A DNA stretch of 32,603 nt, from NCBI GenBank assembly GCA_025399215.1, contig MU621285.1, positions 1-32,603 of the forward strand, written 5' to 3'. Position numbers and translations under genes: made by a program. The notes beneath the pieces are model-generated. The model was given only the letters and a program-made list of their open reading frames with translations. It was not told where the DNA came from and ran no database searches. This document shows positions 1-10,534 of this stretch, piece by piece. The first letter of the stretch is position 1. Each line of letters opens with the position of its first letter. This DNA comes from Globomyces pollinis-pini. Taxonomy: Eukaryota > Chytridiomycota > Chytridiomycetes > Rhizophydiales > Globomycetaceae.

Positions 1-18
1 AAAGTGCACAATGCTCAA

Positions 19-2334
19 CTACGATTTATTGTTAGGCGCATTTAACTTCTTAGTCAAAATGAACATATCCAATGCTAAACCATTACAACACCCATCGCCA
101 TTCAAGAACAAAACGTTGCCTTGATAATCTTCTTCTCTCTTTTCGTTTCCCAGATATAACCACACCAACAAAGATACAAGTTCATCGTGTTGCTTTGAAA
201 TCCTTAACTGGTTTTGTATGGTTTGGTTACTGCAAAGATTAAATGAACCTTTGCATGATACAGGGATGTTCACAGGAATATCACCTTTGAGTCCTTGAAT
301 TTTACACGGCAAAATGATATCGTGATGAGCAGATTGAATATTGCAATTATGAATAACAGCGGAAGGTAAACTGCTTGAGTTCACAAATACCTCTTGGCTG
401 GGAAGATCTATTCCTGATGAAAAATCAACCAAGATGCTTGCGAGGGATTGGCTACTGGAAATATCCTCCTGTCCAATATCGTAAAGCTGTAATATCGGAA
501 GGTACTCAGTTGGTGCTTTGCCCTTATGAGGAGCTCCAAAATCAGGTAGACTATCTCCAACCTGGTTTTTCTGTTCAAGCTTACAAAGATAGTATCTTAC
601 AGCCAAACTGGACACAAACAACTTTTCATAGCACATTCCGAGGTTATACAAACTCTGAGTGCGTAGGCCATCATAGGACACGAACAAGTTATTGATATCC
701 AAGTTCGGTATCAAGGAACTGCATACTTTTTCGAGTGCTTTCTTAGCTCTTGTATAATCATATTCATGGCGACTTTTGCTCTTCCACATCAACTGAAATG
801 GAATGATATAGCAGTTATCGCTGTAGGGAAATACCAGAGACTTAGTAATCAGATCACTCCATTTATGCCGTGTCCCTGGAACAAAGGAATATATATCACG
901 AACTCTCCAATGAACACTGCAGCATAGGAGAATGTGAGGAATATCGGTGCCTGTGAATCTGGAGTTGAACAGTAGCCCTGCAATTTCATCATAATACATA
1001 ATGGCGTCGTCTTCATAAGCTTGTAATGGAGAAATAGTGTCCGAAACATTAGAGATTGTTCTGTGTCGGAACCAAGCATAGTGAGCAAGAACCAGAAGTC
1101 TTGGAATTTGATACGATGCACATACAAGGGAATTGATCAGATCTTGATCTTTGGCTGTAATTTCAGCCTTGATACGTGAGGTTTTGTTCAGGTATATCGT
1201 CCTTTGAGACCAAAATTGCTCGGAAACACCTTCGACATGGAGAGTAGTTAATGAAACATATTGCGGAACTAGTTTGGACCTTTCGGTGATATTAATGATA
1301 TTTCCGCTGTTTGTACCAGCACAGATGCAAACTGGTTTGTGTTTGCCCGCCAATTGAGTGAGTAGGAGTGACAAAAAGGAATGATACACAACTTGATTGT
1401 CTTTGAATTTTGACTGGACCGTAGTTTGTTTTAACAATAATTGGATTTCGTCAAGCAAGAATACTGGTGGGGAACTACAGTCGACTCCAAAAGCAATATT
1501 AGTGAGACGAATGTACTCATCTATCATTCGGTCAGCACCCAGCTCTAAGCAATTCTTTTTCCAAAAATTGAATCTCATTTGACTTCCAGTAAAAGAAACG
1601 ACGTTGCTGAATCCTATCTTTTCAAAGTGAATTCCATCCACTTGTGTTCCATCAAATAAACGACACAAAAAGAATATCATCAAGCGAGTATAGAATGTTT
1701 CAATGTCTTTTACGCTAGGGATAGCAGTGCAACCATCAGCACCAGCAAAATCAAAAGAAAGAATCCTACCGTATTTAAAAGCATCCAATATCAAATTGTT
1801 TTGCAAGCACTCTTTTACAAGTTGCATCCCTATAGCCTCCAAAAACGCAGTCTTTCCCATTCCTCTACTTGTACTGCAAATAATTGGCTGGTACTTCTCA
1901 ACATCCCGATATGCAATGACATGATTCACTTTTTTTATGCTATCATCTCTTGCCAAAAGTGCGTCTTCTCCGAGTGACCGGAGATATTTTTCAATCACAG
2001 GGTCAAAGAAGGGAAAACATGAATTGTTTTTGGAATGATAGATATCAGAATCAAAAGGGCTGATATCAATATCCATAGCTGTTTCTGCTATTTGGGAAGC
2101 AAAACCTTGATTTTGCTCTCTCTGTAATAAGATAGTTTTCTGCTTAAGAAGCTCTAGCTCTTCTTGTCTGAGCAGCTTCTTTTTATCTCTAAGTAGCTTC
2201 TCTTCTTCAATGAGCTCTTTTTTGGATCCAAACTGTTCTTCTTCTTCTTTAGTCCAGACCGATTTCGCTAGTAGCCTTTCAATATCATCAATTTTCTTGG
2301 TGATTTTTTCGATTTCAGATGTTAGTTTTTCCAT
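19..2334 (-). CDS. Crinkler/RHS-like P-loop NTPase with C-terminal nuclease-like domain
   Basis: Intronless reading frame of 771 residues. An in-frame TTG lies 12 codons upstream, but the first ATG is at 2334 and is preceded by a T-rich leader. Residues about 1-75 are a charged coiled coil rich in K, E and L. A Walker A-like loop (STSRGMGKT, about 154-162) and a Walker B (VFLLDEI, about 291-297) mark an AAA/STAND-type NTPase. The C-terminal part has the scattered pattern of a restriction-endonuclease fold: E570 in a YEKLF helix, D672 in HHDII, and K695 in VSCKG. This order (header or coiled coil, NTPase, REase-like domain) is that of Crinkler (CRN) effectors and trypanosome RHS proteins, a family proposed to come from transposon or toxin nucleases. 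No signal peptide is visible. It lacks the mini-introns of its neighbours, so recent acquisition or retroposition is plausible. The family call is by motif and architecture only; the target is unknown. Confidence 0.7.
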   Translation of the reverse strand: MEKLTSEIEKITKKIDDIERLLAKSVWTKEEEEQFGSKKELIEEEKLLRDKKKLLRQEELELLKQKTILLQREQNQGFASQIAETAMDIDISPFDSDIYHSKNNSCFPFFDPVIEKYLRSLGEDALLARDDSIKKVNHVIAYRDVEKYQPIICSTSRGMGKTAFLEAIGMQLVKECLQNNLILDAFKYGRILSFDFAGADGCTAIPSVKDIETFYTRLMIFFLCRLFDGTQVDGIHFEKIGFSNVVSFTGSQMRFNFWKKNCLELGADRMIDEYIRLTNIAFGVDCSSPPVFLLDEIQLLLKQTTVQSKFKDNQVVYHSFLSLLLTQLAGKHKPVCICAGTNSGNIINITERSKLVPQYVSLTTLHVEGVSEQFWSQRTIYLNKTSRIKAEITAKDQDLINSLVCASYQIPRLLVLAHYAWFRHRTISNVSDTISPLQAYEDDAIMYYDEIAGLLFNSRFTGTDIPHILLCCSVHWRVRDIYSFVPGTRHKWSDLITKSLVFPYSDNCYIIPFQLMWKSKSRHEYDYTRAKKALEKVCSSLIPNLDINNLFVSYDGLRTQSLYNLGMCYEKLFVSSLAVRYYLCKLEQKNQVGDSLPDFGAPHKGKAPTEYLPILQLYDIGQEDISSSQSLASILVDFSSGIDLPSQEVFVNSSSLPSAVIHNCNIQSAHHDIILPCKIQGLKGDIPVNIPVSCKGSFNLCSNQTIQNQLRISKQHDELVSLLVWLYLGNEKREEDYQGNVLFLNGDGCCNGLALDMFILTKKLNAPNNKS

Positions 2335-2704
2335 TTTTAAAACGTAAAAAAAAAAAGTGGCTGCAACCAATCTACAGTTACGAATAAAGCAAGTCCTTTG
2401 GAAGGAGAATCAACTTTCAACTCTTACCAAGGATTAATTCGTATTAGCGAAGAACTAATTTGCATCTGGAACTGATTTACAGGTTATTACAACCCTCTAC
2501 TGAACTGTGCAAAGTTTGAGTACCTTGCATTTTGTAAGGCATTAGTAAATAGGGCTGAAATAGATAATGATCGTGTTGGCAAGTTCCAACTGTTACCAAT
2601 GAATAGCTTATTTTAAACTCATCATGTGATTTTGCACTATTCAAAGTCTTTATAGAATTCCATTGTTCAATGTACAAGGAAAATTACGAGAGAGTACAAA
2701 AACC
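2335..2704. other. divergent intergenic region, no gene seen
   Basis: These 370 bases separate the start of the Crinkler-like gene (minus) from the start of the CCDC17-like gene (plus). A T-rich run lies directly before the Crinkler-like ATG on the minus strand. Short open frames here show no recognisable residues and no consistent splice sites. I see no tRNA or hairpin terminator. It presumably holds both promoters. Confidence 0.5.
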
Positions 2705-5700
2705 ATGAGATTAGAAAATGAATTTGAATCTCTACCTGGGAAAAAGAGTTTACAGTACATTTTTCACGTCTCATCACTACTTAGGTTGATTCAACAACGT
2801 CAATTTCTAATTGATAAATTAAAAAAACAACAAGAATTAAATCAACAAGAATTAAATCAAATTACAAAACCAAATGTTGAGAACGAAATCATTGATAATG
2901 AACCACCAGTAGATTGTAATTTAGATACACTAATGATTGAATTGTACCAATTACAACAAGATTATCTAAAATCAAATCATCATCAACAACCTCACATATT
3001 CAAACAGATACAAGATTTAAAAACTGAAATTCAAAAATTATCATTACCAACAATAGAACCTAAAGTAGAAATTGATTTAGAATTGGAATTAAAGAATTTA
3101 AAATTAAATCATGAAATTATGATGTTAAAGATGGATTTTGAACGTGAACGTTTGATATCACAATTCGAATTACAAGAATTGAAATCGTATTTACAAGATT
3201 TTAATATTTACATTTTATAGGGAGATGATGGCTGTACAACAAATACCTTCTACACCATCTTTAGATTATCAACAAGTGAATTGGAAATCAATGAAATCAA
3301 CTTCATATGACGTTTATTCTGGATTTTTTATTGAATGGGGTTATTTATCTGGTGTCGTGTTATCTAATGGAAGTCAGATCCAGTTAACGTACACCATTTT
3401 CGAAGGAAACAAATCTTATAAATTATTACAAACTCACACATTTCAAAATGATTTTAATCATCATAATATCAGTTTAAACAAGAAAGACTTTTTTTCAAAT
3501 GTAACGTAAATATTAATTGATGGTGTTTAGATTCCACTAAAGAAAAGTATACGATGTGTCGTTGATTTGAGGATGAATTTAAAGAATCATCTCATTCCAA
3601 TTGGTTGGTCAACTTTTGATTTATTTCGAGGTGAAGATTTAGATATTGGATCTTGGTAAAGCCTTGGCCTTAAACCTAGGAAAATTGATATCTTTCCTCA
3701 TCCAATTAATTTTGACTTTCATATATCAGATGTAATGAAATCTGTAAAACCGTATGTCTATTATACCATTTAAAATTAATAGTTTGGCTGGGTATTGCTT
3801 GTACATTCGTATCTATAACTTTATTCAAGAGTCTTTAATACAGCCTTTACCGATAAAAGCGGAAGAAAGTCTGAAAGAGTTTCAATCAAAAAAGATTCTA
3901 CCTCAGGTTTATTCTTTTACATTGATTGTAGGTGGATGAACGTGGACATCGAGCTTCTATACCCGAGGATATGAAATTTTCAAAGAATGGTCAAGATAGC
4001 GATGATGATGATCAACCCTTTTCCAAGAAATCTAAAAAGAATTCTAATCAGGATACTAACCGAATTCGAATTATGCCCGTTGTTGAATCTAATACAGAAT
4101 CTGAGACTGCTCCTCCTGACCTTCCTAAAGGAAAAAAGTTTGGAATCGGATTCCAGTTAAACGATATTGAAAATTATACTGGAGTTGGGAGATTGTTAGT
4201 AAGATTTCTAATTAGAGATGCTGGTGATATAAAAACGGAATGCTTTACAACTGCACCTTCTGAAGTAAATCCAAGTGTTTTAAACTGTAGCCTTCAGTTA
4301 CAGCTGGGACTGTTGGATGGGAATTTGGTTTATTTCAAGAATTGAGTGTGGTTGGTTTACCAGATCGTGAAGGTGAATTTGAATTCATGGTATCTTTACA
4401 AAAACTAACAATAACTAAAGGAAAAAGAAGATCCATCAACAGTCATTGGTAGACTTCGAATTCAAGTTTTCAAATTTCATTTTTCAGAACCTTTTGGTAT
4501 TTTTTCGTTCTAATGTAAGACATCAATGATGGGAATCAATTCTTACCTATTGAAATGGTCAATCCTGCATTAGGATCCCCGACCATCAATTTTAGGATAT
4601 ATAAACCAAAGTTTGGTCATCCCAAGTAATATGATTGTAAACTAATTGTCTGTAGTATCAAAAAAGTAATTAAATGTTATTGATAAGCAATTGCAGTTTA
4701 CTCCGAAACTTATTACTCCTCCTATATCAAAAGAGGCCTGGATCGCTAATACATACATACGTATTTTTATCTCCCAATTGATCACCTAGTACCACCTATA
4801 GAGCAGAGAGAATTGTATAAAGCTGTCCAAAGCATTTCTGTTCAGATAGATTATGGTAAATCTCTCTTTGGTTAACAATTATAGCAAGGTTTTTACCCGA
4901 CAATGTTACCATCACTAAAATCACTGGAAAGATATTCTCTCCTAAATCAAAAACGTGGATTAAAGGCTACGACTTTTCTAGCACCCTGGATTTGGATTGT
5001 ACAGTGTTTAACCCCCATCTAACTGACATTTTGGAGATCCCAATCTCAGCGTTAACGGACATTTCGTGCATGCTTGTTTTCCGACTCTACACTTTAGACT
5101 TCAATCTAGATCTTAGAACTATCGGTAGTACATTTATTCATTTGTTTGTGGATGATAATACTGGGTTGGTTCCAGATAAGAAGAGTCTAGATCCTTATTT
5201 TCCAAACATTGGTAATTTTCAAATACCTGTATATTCGGATAGACTTTCTAAAGAAAGATTACTCTCATTAGAAACAGTCAACGAATTGCCAAGGTAACCG
5301 AAATGTCAATAATATGGAATATAGAGTCAGCTGTACAACTCTTCTCATTCGAATCTTTGATTCCAGTACAGAGAGTAATATTTTTTGACTTAAAATAAAT
5401 CTAGATACTGCACTAAGCTATGAACATGGAATATATCAGATGGCAGATGCATCTCTACCCACCACGTCTGAAAAACATTTATACCCTTTTGTATTGAATG
5501 AAAGAAAATCATTCACAGTTCGGAATAGACTATTATCTTTGGGTAATATACCAAAAGTTGTCACACATACGGATGAAACTCTAATGACTTGGATATCAAA
5601 ACAACTCACTCTGAATCCAAATTTTACTCCTTCTCTCATTGATCTATCTTATATTGCCAAATATGAACCGCAATATGGATTTAAGATAGCGGTAGAAAAA

Positions 5701-6458
5701 GGTCAAAATTTACCCTTAAAAGGGTTTACAATCTTTGTTGTAAGTTTTAGTACAAATCCATTTGAAACGGAGAGCAACAAGAAGACAGTTAAATATGTGG
5801 ATGATTTTATATATTCCAAAGATTTAGATGTTAGTTCTCAATATAGAAAACCAACTTGGAAAGATGGTTATCATGTAAGAAATCGAATTATTGAAACAAT
5901 AGTGGTATCGATCCAGACCCTTTGACAAGAATCTTCTGACAATAATTGAACTATTTGCAGTAATTCCTCAAGATGAAAACAACTTTACCGTTCAATCACA
6001 GGTTTGCGTTTATAATAAATAACTTTAGGGTTGGAGTATACTACCTGTTTTCACTCCAAACAAATTCGTCAAGATGGGCAGGTTCCAACTACCATTATTT
6101 GAAGGAAATCCGAACAAAGAAGTTTTTAGTTATTGGAACGATGGAGAAGCAGGTATTGATGAAGTCATAGCTGATGGAGCGGTGACTTTATCCAAGAGAT
6201 ACAGCTCGATTATTGTTCGACTATGCGATGGGAGAAGAGGGGATGAGTTGAATGATTCAACTACAGTGAGTTAATTTTATTTTTAACATCTAGGAATTCA
6301 ATTTAGATTACCTTGGTTCATATAGTGCTAAATTTAAAGGATCAAGTTATTCGACCGGTATCACGTCTTTAAAACCTCGCAAGATGTCTATGGAAGAATT
6401 TCGCGATGCAGTATACAATGCATTTGTTGAAGTCACGAACCTTACGTACGTTCCATAA
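2705..6458 (+). CDS. CCDC17-like coiled-coil protein
   Basis: Nineteen-exon model, 1083 residues: 2705-2754, 2785-3186, 3221-3500, 3531-3655, 3680-3751, 3783-3906, 3932-4274, 4298-4389, 4421-4496, 4520-4625, 4656-4665, 4688-4760, 4790-4855, 4885-5293, 5325-5374, 5405-5904, 5930-6001, 6029-6265, 6294-6458. The first intron (30 bases) has no stop, so it may be retained; exon 11 is only 10 bases and is tentative. The N-terminal 150 residues are coiled coil. Further on come an acidic/lysine linker, beta-rich C2-like segments, and a tail with GWSILPVF, GRFQLPLF and VRLCDGRR, which matches my memory of the CCDC17 C-terminal half, as do VPDN-like and CTTLLIR motifs. CCDC17 is poorly characterised and is associated with ciliated cells, so this gene suggests a flagellated organism. 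The start is the first ATG of the frame; an upstream in-frame TTG was rejected. Next gene starts 110 bases on. Confidence 0.65.
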
Positions 6459-6568
6459 TTTATTTCGTGATTCTTGACTCTTTAATTAATATAATCCAAT
6501 GAGATCATCTGATCCTTTCATCTACCACTTTGGTTTTCCAATTTCTTTTTTTACCCTATCAATCAAAG

Positions 6569-7805
6569 ATGGCACTCAATACCGACACATTCAAATCGTA
6601 TCCCGATTTAGCTTCTTCGGCAAATGGTGGAAAGATCCTGTTTGCAACTGATGATTTCTTTGCTGTTGCTGAAAATATGTTGAATCCAGCTGAACCAATC
6701 TGGGATCCTAATTCATACACACCAGAAGGTAAAGAAATGGACGGTTGGGAAACAAGAAGAAAAAGAATGTATTTAAATAGATCAATTAACTCTTTTGTTA
6801 GTTTAGGTCACGATTGGTGTATTTTGAAATTGGGATTATCGGGATCAATTGTTGGAGTAGATGCAGATACTGCTTGGTTCACTGGAAACAATGTCCCTGC
6901 ATTTTCCATTCAAGCCGCTTGCCTCAATGAAGACTTGAAGATTGAAAGAGTGTCTAAGAGAGGTTCAAAAGCATCTGATGCATTACTAAAGGAAGTTGAA
7001 AAAATCAAATCTGATAAATGGACAACAATCTTGAAATCTTCGCCATTGAAATCGGGGGTGCCTGAAACTAGACACAATGTGTTTAAAGTCGATTCCTCAG
7101 AGCGTTGGACTCATTTAAGAATCAACTTATATCCTGATGGTGGGCTTTCTCGATTACGAGTGTTTGGAAACGTTATTCCAGATTGGTCTAAAATTCCAGA
7201 TGGTCTGATAGATATCGCGTCATTAGTATATGGGTAAACATTTTCTATAATAATATCAAAGGGGAAAAGCACTCAGTTGGTCCAATGCCCATTACGGAAG
7301 CCCTATGAGACTCTTGGCACCAAATCGATCAACCGGTATGCATGATGGTTGGGAAACTGGTAAATTTGTCTGTTTAATAATCATTAGCTCGGAATCCAAA
7401 TCGACCACCAATATTCAAATTGGGACCTGATGGAATGATTGAAATGAAAGGTAATGAATGGACAATTATCCAGCTTGGTCGTGCTGCTACCATTGATCAT
7501 ATCATAGTTGATACAAACCATTATAAAGGAAACTTCCCAGAAAGTTGTGTCATTGAGGTAATTAAAATCGGCTAAATTATAAGCAAAAATCGGGACCATC
7601 GGCTGATAAAGGGGAATGGAAGCCACTATTGAAGAGACAACTCCTTGGGCCACACAAAGAGCACACATTTAAAGAGATAGAAGATAATCATGATGTGTCA
7701 TTTCTTCGCGTTACGATGTACCCTGATGGAGGGATTAGCAGAGTTCGAGTTCTTGCTAAAGTGAACACTACAGCATTACCTGCTAAACGACAACGAACTG
7801 CATAA
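6569..7805 (+). CDS. allantoicase (allantoate amidinohydrolase, EC 3.5.3.4)
   Basis: Four exons (6569-7233, 7262-7359, 7388-7557, 7584-7805) give 384 residues, close to the usual 340-410. The enzyme splits allantoate into ureidoglycolate and urea in purine degradation, letting the cell use purines as nitrogen source. The two homologous allantoicase repeats are both visible. Repeat 1 has KILFATDDFFA (about 22-32), MDGWETRRKR (about 57-66) and GHDWCILKLG (about 80-89). Repeat 2 has a matching GMHDGWETAR near 246-256 and a DTNHYKGNFPES segment. Each repeat ends with a similar RxxxYPDGGxSRxRV motif. The start is the ATG just before ALNTDTF; the upstream TTG extension is not needed. Introns are 26-28 bases. 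No other ureide-pathway gene is in the window, so it is not clustered here. Identification is strong. Confidence 0.93.
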
Positions 7806-7958
7806 TCGTGAATAAATAACTTGTTCAAAGACCCAGATATTAGTACATCACAATGAAATCATGGAGCATGTATCTATCACTCAAACAACTTGATTTCCAT
7901 GCAAGGAATTTAAATACCAGATTAGTCGTTTTTTGCTTTTTTTGTTTTTCATATTTTA

Positions 7959-10354
7959 ATGAGTGAGGAAGAATTGGCAAAGAACCACTATAAACTATTC
8001 AATTCCTTCTTAGAACAGGATTTGGAAAACTTAAGGTCACAACTGGGAACGAGCAACAGTCGTAGCTCTGCAAGAGAGAAACTAACGCGATTATCACAGC
8101 ATCAATTTTCAGAATTATCAACTGATGTCTATGATGAATTATCAAGAAGACTATCAGAAGACGGTATATTTGATTCAATTCACATTTTATAGCCCCAACT
8201 TTTTTACAACAGAATGAACAATACCATCCTAAACGAAATCAGGCAAGACAGAAATTAGCTACATTACAGATGACTCGATTTAAAGAACTTGCCGGGGATG
8301 TATTTTTTGAAATTGAAAGGAGATACCCTGCAGCTGCTATTAAAACACAACCATTCTTGGAACCCAAGGTAACTAACTACCATATTAAATTCATTTCTAG
8401 CCCAAAGCGGGAAATCCACCAGTGAATCAAAATAATAAAGTAATGATGGATAGTTTGACTTTCTTAGACATCATCTCTGGATCCTTTACCAGTTAGTTTT
8501 GCTTCCTTGGACAATTTAATGGCAGATTTGGGTGGAATGATGGAAAATAATGTAAAATAGTACATTTATTGATATTAGAAATTTGATTCTGGATTGTCAC
8601 CGCAGCCTAATATGGTAGCAGAATCAGAGAAACGAATAACTCCTCAACCGTTGGTTGCACCGGATTTATCAAAATATATCTTAAAGTCAGATGCAGATAT
8701 TGAAAAATCTGTTTTGCAGCAACAATTACAGGTTTGGCAACTAGATATTCATTTTAGGCCACCCAACAACAACTAAAGGAGTTAGAAGGAAAATATGGAG
8801 ATTTGAGAGATTTGTCAACCAAAGTACAGTCCATTAATATTTACTATTAGAAAATAAATGACGTAGAAGCCAAATGTCGCAAATTGGAGGAAATGTGCAA
8901 AAAGAAGGATCAAGACTATAATGCACTACAAGATGACTATAATGAACAACAACAAATCACTAATGATATCAGATCAGAAGCTGCTAATTTATTGGAAGAA
9001 ATTAAGACTTTGTCGGATGAAAATATGGAATTAAATACTTGGAAAGAAAAAGTCGAAAAGATTGTAGCACAGAAAGATGCCAAGATTGCTCAAATGACAA
9101 AAGATTTAGAAATTATTAAGCAAAAGGATTCCCAGATTTCAAAATTAAACATCCAACTAAATGAAATCAAATTGATGTATGATGAAGAAAGTGATAGAGC
9201 AAATAGTTTAGAAGAAAAAGTAATGACACTCTTCTAACTTTGATAGGTGCGTGAGTTACAGGCGAGACTGGAGACCAATGGTTCTACCAGAAATCTTTCT
9301 CCAACGAAATTTGTGGAACGAAAATCAGTCAGTAATATATGTTGTTTTAATTCTTCAAAGCGCGTCAACGATCAAATCCAAATATTGACTTTTTCAAGGA
9401 TAATTTGAAAGATTCTGAAGCATTTCAAAAGAAACGAATTTTGCCTTACTCACTGGCAATTAGTGAATTATTAACTGAAGCACAGTAATATCTATGCATA
9501 CTAATTTATAAGACGCGAATCTCCCAACACTGGGGTATTGGTTGCTATGAAAGCTATTGTGATGGCATGCAAAAGCATTACTGAAGATTGTGAAAAATAC
9601 GAAGCAACTGCCAACTTGACTTCTCAACAAAGATCGAAAGTGTCAAATTGTAAATCACAATTATCCACTGCTTTAACCAGCCAAATGTTGGCTGCTAAAG
9701 CTGCTGCCACCGAATCATCTAAAGAAATTCTGGAAGATTTAAAATCAGCAACTGGAGAATTGACAACTGTGGTTATAGATTTAATTACAACAGTCAATTC
9801 TTATGCTGAACAACTTAATTCTCAAAATCAACCACAAACTGCAACACCAATGAATTCTCAAACAAAGCAAGTATCATCAAAAGAATTGTCAGATTTAAAG
9901 GTTAAATTTGAATTTATACTAAAATCTAGTCATTTTTGGAAAAACAAACTGATTCAATCGTTCAAGCTATACAATCTCTTTTATTTATATTACGACAAAA
10001 CGGGCCTATAGGACAAGACTTTACAAATTCCGTAAATGGTATCTCCAGAATAGTAGAATCTCTCATCCAAGGTTTGAATCCAAAGATGAAATCAAATAAT
10101 TTTTTAGTCATATCACCAACAATACAAAATGCAAATCCAACCATTCAAAATGAAGGAAATGATATTTTAACACGTTTAGATTCAGCTACTCAATCTTTAT
10201 ACGAATTGGGTGAAAAAATAAAACAAAATCCAACTAGTAAACCACTTAAACAACAAATCGCTTCAGGTTCTTATGAAATTGCTAAAGTAATTTAAATCAA
10301 ATATTTTAATTCTTTTTATAGTTTGTAAAACAATTGATTAGTTTGGTGGAATAA
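7959..10354 (+). CDS. SPA2: Spa2-like polarity scaffold (two Spa2-homology domains, coiled coil)
   Basis: Twelve exons, 692 residues: 7959-8163, 8193-8368, 8401-8439, 8468-8551, 8579-8731, 8758-8823, 8851-9219, 9247-9331, 9361-9484, 9513-9900, 9930-10286, 10322-10354. Two Spa2-homology domains sit at the N terminus: AREKLTRLSQHQFSELSTDV (about 39-58) and ARQKLATLQMTRFKELAGDV (about 88-107). The first spans the same region as the SHD of GIT proteins. A long coiled coil follows (about 225-380). The C terminus holds a helical domain with VMACKSITEDCEKYE, which matches the conserved C-terminal domain of Spa2/GIT. Spa2 organises the polarisome at growing tips, binding formin and MAPK components. 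The last exon codes only ten residues, but its in-frame stop fits the family end. Leader is T-rich. It converges with ATG2, 180 bases apart. GIT itself is unlikely because there is no ArfGAP domain. Confidence 0.85.
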
Positions 10355-10534
10355 ATTACAAATCATACAACTATTGTACCTCATAATAAATCCTTCAAAT
10401 TGCAACTGCAACAACATTTTACAATTTTTTTAAAAAATCAAAGAAACAAATTTTATTCAACATTAAAAACATAACCAATTACAATTGTACAAATCAAGAA
10501 GATTTATATCTAAAAAGTTAAATAGAAACAAAAA

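Noticed and set aside
2477..2677. 66-codon minus-strand frame in the divergent promoter
   Set aside because: No ATG-supported start with conserved residues, no family match and low-complexity composition.
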